Positions 40,458 to 49,616 of a stretch of 64,000 bases of DNA are shown here, one piece after another; the first letter of the stretch is position 1, and every line of letters starts with the position of its first letter. The position numbers and the translations under genes are program-made. The DNA comes from a virus. The stretch lies in IMG/VR virus record IMGVR_UViG_3300008120_000018, positions 43,195-107,194 of that record. One strand, written 5' to 3'. The notes below the pieces were generated by a model, which had not been told where the DNA came from, searched no databases, and was given only the letters and a program-made list of their open reading frames with translations.

Positions 40458-42335
40458 TTGAACAGTTTTGGCCAGAGTGGTCCCATCCGCACCTATATAG
40501 AGACTAACCGCGAGGCATTCCTTGATATGGTAGTCTCTCACAGTGTTCTATTATCAGCCTATAGACGACGGCAGGATGAGGTAGTGGCTGTAGCGCTGCA
40601 ACAGGCCTATCCGCGCATGGGCTTGATACTGAGCGCAGCCCGCGCTCTGGATAACACGTATCTATTCGGCGATACATATCCCATAGTATTCCAGCGAGTA
40701 GTCGAGATACTCAGCGATTCTAGCGGCCCATTCCAAGAGGGTCTACTGGCCATAGCAGCTACTCTCACTGCTAGTCGTCTAATAGCCTCCATTCCTATTG
40801 ATGCTAATGTTAAGAATATAACGCTAGCGGAGAATTTAGAGAAGGCGGCTATAACCGATCTAGAGCGTATCATAACTCTCTATAAGGATGGTTTAGTATC
40901 AGGAGACGGGGCACGTGAGCTAGATACTGATAAGGAGCGTACTCTCTACTTTGCACTTAACCTCAACCTAGACTCACTATCCTATACTGACTTCACATCT
41001 ATCAATCTAGATACGAGCCGGCCCAACTCACCAGTACGACAGTTAGAGACACTACATATAGATAGCGATAACTATAGCTATGTATATCTCTACTTATCTA
41101 ATAAAACGGGCCCCACCGATGGATACGTAGTAAGTAACTCTAGTGCAGTAGAAGTCATAGTGCCTATGGTAGATGGCTATACTATTCACGACGTCATATC
41201 TAGTGTTACTATGGCTATTAATAATGCTACGCTAGGCGCACTAGACTGCACCAACCTATTGGTGGGCCCTAATAGTAAGAGGCCCCGCTCTGTGCAACTA
41301 GACATAGATAGTAAGAGTTATTTCCCGAATGAATTACCTAAGCGCACGAGGGCCTCTGTATGGTTCGAGACGGTAGGTATGAGCCTGGGAGTACGGCGCC
41401 ACGATGCTACTATTGGTAAAGAGCTGGTGATAATGTCGGCCCATACTATAGCGCTAAGCGCTATATTACCAGGCTATCTAGGCGGGTGGACCGCAGGCTC
41501 TACATACGCTATTGGTAATGTAGTCAGATATAATGGCCTATTCTACCGAGCGCTAGTAGCAGGTCTAAATACAGCTCCTCCCAGTGCACAGTGGGAAGTT
41601 GTTACTATAACACCTGCCACGGCTATAACGGCCCGTACCTCTAGTGAGTATCACATCCCAGGGCTACTCCATAGTACGGGACCCGACTTTAGTTCTATGG
41701 GGGAATGGGGGAGTCGTTCTCTTATACTCGAGGTCAAGGAGGGCAATTATAAGGCTATGGAGCCCACACCGACTACCGATTATGAGCTCAATACGTTTTA
41801 CTTCAGAACTACGGGCCCCTTAGAAGGAACCGTACGGCTTCGTATTAGTAGTAGTCAGCCTACGGAAGAAAGTTATACATTCTTAGATACGGACGATACA
41901 TTACTCATAGAGGTAAATGGTTTAACACCTATGGCACTAGTAGAGTCTCTACTACAGGCTACATACTCTATAAGCCCTTACACTGGGGTACTAGGCGCTA
42001 TACATATTGATAGAGATGGCGTGCCGGGCATAACCTTCACGTCTTTCAGAGAGTCAGCTCTTGAGATAAGAGAGATAATCGATCTACTAGCAGGAGATGA
42101 TGGCTTCCCTAGCAAACTCGAGGTAGGAGTAGGGGATGAGGTAGCCAATAGATCAGCTTATACAACAAACCCCCGCTCTCTAATTATAATGGCTAAGAAG
42201 CAGGATAACTTGAATGAGAATAGGGCCGCCATACTAGACCCTAATAAGAAGAGCGGTAAGGTAGTTAGAGTAACTACAGGAGATATGAGCCCGCGCCTCC
42301 AGGATGTATTTGACCGTCTCAGGAGACTAAAATGA
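40458..42335 (+). CDS. Large virion protein with carbohydrate-binding-like module
   Basis: 625 aa with a TTG start; CGGAGGT lies 8 nt upstream. The N-terminal 180 residues are helical (SVLLSAYRRRQDEVVAVALQ). Around residues 340-380 is GWTAGSTYAIGNVVRYNGLF then YRALVAG...AQWE, the repeating W-x-x-x-x-x-Y-x-x-G-x-x-V pattern of CBM5/12-like carbohydrate-binding modules. The rest is beta-rich. It lies between the head and neck genes and the sheath. It may be a decorating or neck-associated protein that binds surface sugars. The Mu-like module has no direct counterpart I can name. Confidence 0.6.
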   Translation: MNSFGQSGPIRTYIETNREAFLDMVVSHSVLLSAYRRRQDEVVAVALQQAYPRMGLILSAARALDNTYLFGDTYPIVFQRVVEILSDSSGPFQEGLLAIAATLTASRLIASIPIDANVKNITLAENLEKAAITDLERIITLYKDGLVSGDGARELDTDKERTLYFALNLNLDSLSYTDFTSINLDTSRPNSPVRQLETLHIDSDNYSYVYLYLSNKTGPTDGYVVSNSSAVEVIVPMVDGYTIHDVISSVTMAINNATLGALDCTNLLVGPNSKRPRSVQLDIDSKSYFPNELPKRTRASVWFETVGMSLGVRRHDATIGKELVIMSAHTIALSAILPGYLGGWTAGSTYAIGNVVRYNGLFYRALVAGLNTAPPSAQWEVVTITPATAITARTSSEYHIPGLLHSTGPDFSSMGEWGSRSLILEVKEGNYKAMEPTPTTDYELNTFYFRTTGPLEGTVRLRISSSQPTEESYTFLDTDDTLLIEVNGLTPMALVESLLQATYSISPYTGVLGAIHIDRDGVPGITFTSFRESALEIREIIDLLAGDDGFPSKLEVGVGDEVANRSAYTTNPRSLIIMAKKQDNLNENRAAILDPNKKSGKVVRVTTGDMSPRLQDVFDRLRRLK

Positions 42336-43030
42336 CAGATCTCAGGATAGAGAACTCACTATACGACATCAGCCGTCGTCTATTCACATATTTATCTAAT
42401 CACCCTCTACTCTACTACCCATTAGTAAAGCACCCTGTCACTGGAGACGTAGTGAATATAGAGTACTGGAGACAGGCAGCGGGACTAGCTACACAGCCGG
42501 GCCTCATTTGTTCTATATTCCCTAATAACGAATCGGAGACTAGCACCCCTCATAGCTCTATAGGTTATGAGGTTAGTAGTGTATATAAACCCCATACTAT
42601 GGGAGGAATGGGGGGCTATGAACAGGCCTGCTTTAACTTCATAATACGGTTCTCTATGCAAGAGGTTAGCTTCGATGATCTTGATATAGAAGAGTGTCCT
42701 ATACTTATAACTGATAATTTAGAGCCGCGCCTGCAAGAACCCATAGTATCTACTGCTAGGCTGGCTATTAGTCCTCCACTAGCTATTATCAGTAACTACA
42801 TGGAGCTAACGCGCCTTGCATTATACGATAATGAACACAGCGTAGCGCTACCAGGCGATAATATACAGGTATTGAGTAGTAATTACTCAACTAGTAAATG
42901 GGAGGACAGTGGTAACGTTTACTTTCATCAGGGTAGTCTATTAATAGCTCTAGATAGTTACGTCAGCAAGGGCTGGCGGGATAGATTAAGACAACCCCTA
43001 GAGAGATTTATCATATTAGGTCCTACTTGA
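42332..43030 (+). CDS. Neck or head-completion protein, probable
   Basis: 232 aa; start overlaps the previous stop (ATGA). Mixed alpha/beta protein (SLYDISRRLFTYLSNHPLLY, ACFNFIIRFSMQEVSF, LIALDSYVSKGWRDRL). No motif. The position just before the tail sheath and tube genes suggests a tail terminator or neck protein, but this is only position-based. Confidence 0.5.
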   Translation: MTDLRIENSLYDISRRLFTYLSNHPLLYYPLVKHPVTGDVVNIEYWRQAAGLATQPGLICSIFPNNESETSTPHSSIGYEVSSVYKPHTMGGMGGYEQACFNFIIRFSMQEVSFDDLDIEECPILITDNLEPRLQEPIVSTARLAISPPLAIISNYMELTRLALYDNEHSVALPGDNIQVLSSNYSTSKWEDSGNVYFHQGSLLIALDSYVSKGWRDRLRQPLERFIILGPT

Positions 43031-43081
43031 GTCTATCTAATAACTGATAAGACTACTAAGTCCCTATGGATATATAGATAA

Positions 43082-45406
43082 ATGGCTCGCGCCCCCTTTA
43101 TAGAATTTCAAGATAGCAATGTAGGTTTAGCCTTGCCGCGGCCGAACGTATTGAATCGGATTGCCATCATAGACCGATTTAATCGAGGGCCGGCTAACCT
43201 CCTGACCTACATTGGTAACTTCTCAGACTTTGCGAATCGCTATGGCTCCGACACTAGTCCAGGTTCATTACAATACCAGGTTGTATATGATCAATTCACT
43301 AATCCAGATGATGCTAACATTGCCCTAGTACGAGTTACTGGTCGGGGCCGCCCTGCTTCTGCGTCCCTCACATTCTCTGGTGTAGCGGGAGTTAATAACA
43401 CTCTCAATATCCACACCAATTTCGTGGGAGAGGTCATTGCTCGCGAGGATGGAGCCGCTGATATAGTGTGGCCTATGCTCACTAATACTACCGTAGCGCC
43501 TGTAGTCAATAATAAAGAAACGGTAACTGCAGAGGGCCCGTATACTGGTTCTACCAGTGGCCGATACTTCCTTCGTGTTGATGATGTCGATGCTGGTGTA
43601 GCTACTATTAAATGGCAGTTTGTACCACTGGGTCAGAATCCACTTAACTGGGCGGCTGTCACTACGGATATTGATGTTAATATCGCTGCTGGTGTAGATA
43701 GTTCTAGTAACATTCTCATTTCACTAATTAGTAGTAACATCAGAGTTCGCTTCGGCACTGTAGCCGGTGCGGCCCTCAATCTAGTAGAAGGTAATAGCTG
43801 GAGTATTAGAGTTAATAAATATGTAGTCCCTGTGCCTATCTCTAGTGGCGACCTACCTAACCAGATTGTCACTAGTCTGATCAGTGCCTCTGTAGGTGTG
43901 GAGCCTTTTGGTGAGATTACTCGTAATGTTGAGGACAACGGAGTAGTCATTCAATTAGAGCCCTCCCTCACTGGTTCTATCAGCAATCGCTTCTCGTTCT
44001 ACGTAACGACAAACGATAACACTGCTAATAGAGGTTTTACCGCTAGTCCTGCATTAGTCACTACTATTCCGGATCCCGTTACTCATTTCACTTCGTTCCA
44101 GGGCGGATTGGATGGTCCTCGTAGTGCATTCCGTGATTTCTATACCTTCAATGGTACCCCTCTCCTACGCCTCCAAGCAGTCAGTGAGGGTAGCTGGGGT
44201 AATCAAGTTACGGTTAGTATCTATCCTGTGAGTAATAGCGAGTTTCGCCTTACTGTACGAGACCTAAGTGGTAGTGCCTTCGACCCACCTCTCGCTGATG
44301 AAGTTTACACTGTTAAGCTGGAGGATACAAACGAATCAGGTGAATTAAATGCACTCCTCGATTCGAAGTTTATCCGAGGCTTCTTCTTACCTAAGTCCAT
44401 CGACTCGATTAATTACGACGCCGCTCTAGTACGTCAGTCACCGCTGAGAGTAGCCCCGCCCGACGAGAGTGAGACTGATGTTGAGAACCCTACCCACGTG
44501 GATTTCTATGGTCCTAATGTGTTAGTGAATGTGACACTAGAGAATGGCTACGACGGGCCTCCTGTAACTAATGATGACTATGTCAGCATCATCCGTACTC
44601 TAGAGAACCAACCTGTGCATATTCTTCTAGTGGGCACTACTAACGTAGGTGTTCAGCAGGCTCTTATTACTGAAGCCGAACGTGCTCGTGATAGTGATGG
44701 CCTTCGTATTGCAGTATTAGCTGCTCCTCCGCGCACTACCCCTTCTCTGGCCGCCAATATTACACGTGGATTCAACTCCACCCGTGCGGTTATGGTGGCA
44801 GGCTGGTTTACGTACGCTGGCCAACCTAATAGTAGTCGCTATGGTGTGCCTGGTGCTGCTGTTTACGCAGGTAAATTAGCTGCTATTGACTTCTTCGTCA
44901 GTCCCGCAGCGCGGTCTCTTGTCGGGCCCCTCTTTAACATCATAGAGTCTGATACGGATAACTATGCTAGCCGCAGCAATCAGGACATTTATTCAGCTGC
45001 GCGGTTAGAGGTACTGACTCTGGATACAGTTGATCGTACCTACCGCTTTGCTAGTGGTGTTACACTATCTACTGATCCTGCATGGGAGCGTATATACTTA
45101 CGCCGGGCTCACGACGTTGTTAGGCAAGGGGCGCACGCTATCCTACGGAATTATGTGGCTATGCCTAATAGTCGTTTAGTCCGTAATCAGATAGCCGCCG
45201 CTCTTAATGCCTTTATGGGCGAGCTCAAGCGGAATGGCAGCATTGTTAGCTTCCGGCCTGCCATTATCGATAGCAACAATAATAGCGCAGCGTCTTACTT
45301 TAGCCGCGAACTATACGTTAGTTTACAATTCCAGCCCCTTTATAGCGCGGATTATATCTACGTGACGATTAGCCGCGACACAGAATCCAGTCCCTTAGGC
45401 GAGTAA
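43082..45406 (+). CDS. Contractile tail sheath protein
   Basis: 774 aa. The N-terminus (APFIEFQDSNVGLALPRPNV, RFNRGPANLLTYIGNFSDFA) is the typical sheath opening, and the C-terminal half holds the conserved core: YVSIIRTLENQPVHILLVGT, AERARDSDGLRIAVLAAPP, GAAVYAGKLAAIDFFVSPAA, RRAHDVVRQGAHAILRNYV, AALNAFMGELKRNGSI and the closing YIYVTISRDT strand. The middle third is an insertion of beta domains, making it larger than the 400-500 residues of simple sheaths. It is followed directly by the tube gene. The sheath contracts to drive the tube through the host envelope. Confidence 0.88.
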   Translation: MARAPFIEFQDSNVGLALPRPNVLNRIAIIDRFNRGPANLLTYIGNFSDFANRYGSDTSPGSLQYQVVYDQFTNPDDANIALVRVTGRGRPASASLTFSGVAGVNNTLNIHTNFVGEVIAREDGAADIVWPMLTNTTVAPVVNNKETVTAEGPYTGSTSGRYFLRVDDVDAGVATIKWQFVPLGQNPLNWAAVTTDIDVNIAAGVDSSSNILISLISSNIRVRFGTVAGAALNLVEGNSWSIRVNKYVVPVPISSGDLPNQIVTSLISASVGVEPFGEITRNVEDNGVVIQLEPSLTGSISNRFSFYVTTNDNTANRGFTASPALVTTIPDPVTHFTSFQGGLDGPRSAFRDFYTFNGTPLLRLQAVSEGSWGNQVTVSIYPVSNSEFRLTVRDLSGSAFDPPLADEVYTVKLEDTNESGELNALLDSKFIRGFFLPKSIDSINYDAALVRQSPLRVAPPDESETDVENPTHVDFYGPNVLVNVTLENGYDGPPVTNDDYVSIIRTLENQPVHILLVGTTNVGVQQALITEAERARDSDGLRIAVLAAPPRTTPSLAANITRGFNSTRAVMVAGWFTYAGQPNSSRYGVPGAAVYAGKLAAIDFFVSPAARSLVGPLFNIIESDTDNYASRSNQDIYSAARLEVLTLDTVDRTYRFASGVTLSTDPAWERIYLRRAHDVVRQGAHAILRNYVAMPNSRLVRNQIAAALNAFMGELKRNGSIVSFRPAIIDSNNNSAASYFSRELYVSLQFQPLYSADYIYVTISRDTESSPLGE

Positions 45407-45410
45407 TATA

Positions 45411-46121
45411 ATGTCATCTAAAGATGCTCTTTTCCTCACTCCTGCTGTCAATAACTTTGGTCTCGATCCCTTTAGTGGGTTTGACTTCGAGGTCTGGGTT
45501 AATGACACTAGTAGCGGACAGATTGCCTGGTTCGGTAAGTTCCAGTCCCTGACGCTCAGTATTAGAAATTCAACTGAGACCTATTTAGAATTAGGCCAAC
45601 GCGTACCTGTCTATCTAGACGGGGAATTTAACATCGCGTGGGTACTAGAACAAGGTTTAGTTGATGGTGAATTTATGGGCCGCACGTTCGGCACTAATGA
45701 AATTGGTCGTGATCAAGTACTAGGTCGGAGCCCCCGGTTCCAGATTACCTTCGATGCTAATGCAGCTGAGTTAGTATCTTCACCCCTAACTCGTAGTGGA
45801 ACAGATAGCCGTAGATTAGGATCCCTTGACTTCTGGAATATCGATTCTAATGTCGATAACCAGAGTGGCATTGAGTTCCCTTCTAATAGTGCTGCTAGTC
45901 GTAATCGTAGGGCGAAATTCAGATATGAAATAACTAGATGCAAGGTAGATAACTACAGCGTCGGCTTCATGCCTGGTCGACGCGTACCTGCACAACGTTG
46001 GGAGGGTGTAGCTGAAGGTATTCGGTATATTCCTGAATCTGTTCAGCAGTTCAAAAACAATACTCGTCCTATATCTGTGGGAAGCTCTTCTTCATCGTTT
46101 GGGAATAGTATTACACAATAA
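45411..46121 (+). CDS. Tail tube protein
   Basis: 236 aa, following the sheath with a 4-nt gap. Beta-rich with the tube-type layout: FDFEVWVNDTSSGQIAWFGK, LTLSIRNSTETYLELGQRVP, YLDGEFNIAWVLEQGLVDG, and a strand region ending in a disordered Ser tail (VGSSSSSFGNSITQ). T4 gp19-like tubes have this pattern of short beta-sandwich rings. Followed by a strong terminator at 46143-46172. Confidence 0.8.
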   Translation: MSSKDALFLTPAVNNFGLDPFSGFDFEVWVNDTSSGQIAWFGKFQSLTLSIRNSTETYLELGQRVPVYLDGEFNIAWVLEQGLVDGEFMGRTFGTNEIGRDQVLGRSPRFQITFDANAAELVSSPLTRSGTDSRRLGSLDFWNIDSNVDNQSGIEFPSNSAASRNRRAKFRYEITRCKVDNYSVGFMPGRRVPAQRWEGVAEGIRYIPESVQQFKNNTRPISVGSSSSSFGNSITQ

Positions 46122-46142
46122 TCCCACATTCTCTCCGCTCAT

Positions 46143-46172
46143 GGGACTCAGGATTTCCTGAGTCCCTTTTTT
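46143..46172 (+). terminator. Intrinsic terminator after the tube gene
   Basis: GGGACTCAGG pairs with CCTGAGTCCC around a short loop, followed by six T. It is a textbook rho-independent terminator and separates the sheath/tube pair from the hub/baseplate genes. Confidence 0.9.
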
Positions 46173-46179
46173 ATTAATT

Positions 46180-48051
46180 ATGCGTCCTAAGACACCTGCT
46201 GCAGTAATAACGCTGGCCACAGCTGTTAGTGATATACAACCTATATTATTTGGCACTCAGATATGCGCTACTGATATAAACAAGAGTCGCTGGACTGTAC
46301 GCGCCGTAGATGTTATAATCAATGCCGATAACTGGAATATAAATAGAGCTCGCGTAACGCTAACCGTACCAGATGCACCAGGATTACTACCAGCGCTACC
46401 TGATGTTAGTAAGTACAGGGGCGGGCGCTACCCCTACCTCAGCGAGGAGGATGAGATTCGAATTTACATGGGGATGGTAGGGTCAGATAAGCAGGTACTG
46501 GATATCAGTAATCTATCTGATATACCATTTCCTATACCAGATACAGATATGAAACCGAAGGAGGGCGCTACTCTATTCCCTGTATTCTGGGGCTTCATTG
46601 AGAAGGTAGAGGTAACGGCTGATGCTAATACAGGTGTGCAGGTAGTGCTATCGTGTCAAGATCGTATGAGGCTACTACACAACACACGTGTTCTATCTAA
46701 CCCAGATACCTTATTCAGTGCCCCCACACCAGAACAGAAGGGCGATAGAGCCCTCATACTGCGTAAGATACTGAACTTTGCAGTAGGTTACTCCCCTATT
46801 GAAACAGAGAGCGGCCCGCAGGTAGCCAGCTGCTGGAAGGAGTTCAAGGAGGGTATGACTGTACGCGGCTACGACATAGGAGCAGATGGTAAGATAGAAT
46901 ACTTATTCGCTAATAAACTAATAGCCGGAGATGCGAGTAATTCTGAGGTTAAGATTATACAGGACATGAATAAGCTTACGCCAGGCGAAGAGCTAGTAGA
47001 TGCGCCGCGTTGGACACGGGCTGCTATGTTCACGCCTATGAGCCCAGGAGGTAACCCCCGTACTCATATATGGTTACAGCGCCCGCCTATCGAGCAGGGA
47101 CAGAACCGCGGGGTATTCAACTTCATTAATGAGAGCCCCGCTGATATAATACAAGCAGCGTTTCTACTCAAGGAGGAGCGCGTAGTAGACGCCTCATTCA
47201 GCCATATCAATGGTGATTTTATAATAGCGCCTAATAGCGGCGATACTAGTGGCTTCCAAGATCCCAATAGGCTGTATAGAACCTATTTCTTCCGCAGCCT
47301 ACCGGCGGGTCTTAACATATGTCCTGATGAGAGACAGCGCATACTCTCCATGCGGGTAGTAAGTAGTAGTATAGCCACAACTAACCGCTTTATAGTAACT
47401 GATGATGGAGGTAATGGCGCATCTGATTCATTCAATGATGCCATCGAGGTTACATTACAGGCCACGCCCTATAAGTACGCTAATAGAAATCCTCCTATTG
47501 CATGTAGGGCCACTGTCGTTGAGGATAAGAACCTAAGCGCCTATACTGACGCAGGCATCAGTAAAGAGACAGGGGCTTTATTAGTTGGTTTAGGTATGGC
47601 CCGCCGTACCAGTAGAGATATTAGCACGATACAAATCACGATAGTAGGGGACCCCACCTGGTATCCGAATGAGATGTTTCAAGTGTATAATACATTGATA
47701 CACGATAGGCAGATTATATCAGCATATGATTCTATAGCAGAGGAGAGTGCTATGCACGCTACTAAGAAGGAGTTGAGTAATCTATCAGCGCGCATGCGAG
47801 AGCACGTAGCAAGTAGCCCCTCGGCGCGGGCCGTGCCCTTTCCTGATGGCAGTGATATACTAACACGGTACGTAGGTGCCCACGTCAATGCCACTGATGA
47901 TAACTATGCTGATCCTAATAGTGGCCGCATAGTCAGCAATGTAGACGCTAATCTAGCTAACGCGGTACTACCGAAGTACAAGGTACGCTCGATTCGTCAT
48001 AAGTTAACACACAGAGATTACACTACTACTATTCAAGGAAGCGCTGATTAA
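46180..48051 (+). CDS. Baseplate hub protein, gp27/gpD-like
   Basis: 623 aa. Early strands DVIINADNWNINRARVTLTV and the FWGFIEKVEVTADANTGVQV phrase, followed by VVLSCQDRMRLL, fit the tail hub or late-control-D-type proteins that join the tube to the spike. The middle has mixed regions with KLTPGEELVDAPRW and PADIIQAAFLL; the C-terminal part includes STIQITIVGDPTWYPNEMFQ. The gene precedes and touches (TAATG) the spike gene, as expected for hub and spike. Confidence 0.75.
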   Translation: MRPKTPAAVITLATAVSDIQPILFGTQICATDINKSRWTVRAVDVIINADNWNINRARVTLTVPDAPGLLPALPDVSKYRGGRYPYLSEEDEIRIYMGMVGSDKQVLDISNLSDIPFPIPDTDMKPKEGATLFPVFWGFIEKVEVTADANTGVQVVLSCQDRMRLLHNTRVLSNPDTLFSAPTPEQKGDRALILRKILNFAVGYSPIETESGPQVASCWKEFKEGMTVRGYDIGADGKIEYLFANKLIAGDASNSEVKIIQDMNKLTPGEELVDAPRWTRAAMFTPMSPGGNPRTHIWLQRPPIEQGQNRGVFNFINESPADIIQAAFLLKEERVVDASFSHINGDFIIAPNSGDTSGFQDPNRLYRTYFFRSLPAGLNICPDERQRILSMRVVSSSIATTNRFIVTDDGGNGASDSFNDAIEVTLQATPYKYANRNPPIACRATVVEDKNLSAYTDAGISKETGALLVGLGMARRTSRDISTIQITIVGDPTWYPNEMFQVYNTLIHDRQIISAYDSIAEESAMHATKKELSNLSARMREHVASSPSARAVPFPDGSDILTRYVGAHVNATDDNYADPNSGRIVSNVDANLANAVLPKYKVRSIRHKLTHRDYTTTIQGSAD

Positions 48052-49616
48052 TGTTTGCTAATAATAATGGTGGCCTATACTCTGAGCCCTATTCCCATAA
48101 GTACAGTAAGAGCCAGTGGGGCATACAGCGCGGCATAGTCCATAATATCACTAGGGAGGGCCGCCTAGGTAATTTCTGCTCGGTGCGCCTATTGAAGGGT
48201 ATGATCCTGGATAACGTTAGGATGAGCGGCCCCTTTGGTCATAATGGGCTAGGCGTATACAACCCACTCGAGATAGGACAGCCAGTCCTAGTGGGCTTCA
48301 ATGATGGGAAGATGGAGGATGCCTTCATCATAGGCGGATATACATCAGAGGGTAACTACGATAAGTTATACGTAGATGGTGATTTACAGAAGCCTAATCA
48401 GCGCGGCCCCGAGGGTCAGACATTCAACCAACCACTAGGGCATCCTAATCGCATAACGCAGCCCAATGCCTTCTTCCACGTAACAGGCATCAATTCACTA
48501 GATACGGCGTATGATAGCCCTGATTACGGTTCACTAGCAGAGGCCTATGATAGACAACCCCGCCCCGGTGTTATAGAGATACGCAATGACGAAGGCACCC
48601 GCTCTCTCTATACAAGCGGAGAGAATATACTATTCAGTGATAGTAACATCTACCTGGTAGCTAACGGCGACCGCCGCAGCAGTGTCAATCACCTCCTGCA
48701 GCTATCAGCACGACACTGCGCCCGGGCGGATGGACTAGAGAGAATGCAGGGTATCAAGCCTACATCGGCTACCACGAAGTCACTGCCTAGCGGCATAACA
48801 CCTATGGTAACGGGGCAGGAGGAGGAGTCTGTATCTACGACTACTGCTATAACAGTTTCCTATCGTATACAAGAGGAGAGGCGGTTATGTCAGGCCTACC
48901 TAGAGGCTAGCCGCCAGAATTTACAACGACAGGCTGAGGGCATAGCGCGCGTTGAGGATAGTGCACAAGACATACCTACACAGAGGGAGCCTGAGGTATC
49001 TGATACATATAATGAAAGCCGTAAGAATGATAAGGACTGGCAGAGTGCTACTAATAAGGAGCCTACTCGCTGGTTCATAACAGCCGGCCACCGCGACGGT
49101 GTATCAGGTACTAGTGGAGCTGCTGGCACACCTCTACCCCAGGCCCCAGGTCAGTCGGCGGAGAGTTGGATGAATGAACAGGTTGTCAAGATAATGGAAA
49201 GACTAGCCCCCTCTTACGGTCTCCAACTATCTATATTCTTACCACCAATAGGTACCTCCTGGCAATCAGTGTTAGATAGAGCCGTGCAGGAGAAGGCCAA
49301 TGGCGCGGGTGTTCTAGAGATACACTTCGACGCAGGTGCGGCAGGAGAGTATAGGGGTTCCACTGGCGTCATACCTAGCCGTAAGGAAATACTACCATAC
49401 GAGGATAGACTAGCTCAAACATTTGGCGCCTTCACCAGAAATCACCGCAACGGCTTATACGGGCCCAATAGAGGAGTACCGCTAGTTGAGGTAGGAATAT
49501 TAAATGCGCAGGTAGAGGCTCTAATGAGAGGAAATGATACAGCAGCACAAAATGCCTATTTTGAAGAGAAGGCCCGTGCTGTTTTACAATCCCTGAAGGG
49601 GGGGGCACCAATATAA
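48051..49616 (+). CDS. Spike protein with OB domain and amidase_3 domain
   Basis: 521 aa. Residues 20-115 form a gp5/VgrG-like OB domain: RGIVHNITREGRLGNFCSV, GHNGLGVYNPLEIGQPVLVG, DAFIIGGYTSEGNYDKLY. The middle is a linker and the C-terminal 170 residues are an N-acetylmuramoyl-L-alanine amidase of the amidase_3 type: TAGHRDGVSG (His), VLEIHFDAG (Glu then His) and GVPLVEVGILN (Glu), matching the zinc and catalytic layout of that family. It would cut amide links in the cell wall as the spike passes through. A spike-enzyme fusion like this parallels T4 gp5 but with an amidase rather than a lysozyme. Confidence 0.85.
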   Translation: MFANNNGGLYSEPYSHKYSKSQWGIQRGIVHNITREGRLGNFCSVRLLKGMILDNVRMSGPFGHNGLGVYNPLEIGQPVLVGFNDGKMEDAFIIGGYTSEGNYDKLYVDGDLQKPNQRGPEGQTFNQPLGHPNRITQPNAFFHVTGINSLDTAYDSPDYGSLAEAYDRQPRPGVIEIRNDEGTRSLYTSGENILFSDSNIYLVANGDRRSSVNHLLQLSARHCARADGLERMQGIKPTSATTKSLPSGITPMVTGQEEESVSTTTAITVSYRIQEERRLCQAYLEASRQNLQRQAEGIARVEDSAQDIPTQREPEVSDTYNESRKNDKDWQSATNKEPTRWFITAGHRDGVSGTSGAAGTPLPQAPGQSAESWMNEQVVKIMERLAPSYGLQLSIFLPPIGTSWQSVLDRAVQEKANGAGVLEIHFDAGAAGEYRGSTGVIPSRKEILPYEDRLAQTFGAFTRNHRNGLYGPNRGVPLVEVGILNAQVEALMRGNDTAAQNAYFEEKARAVLQSLKGGAPI

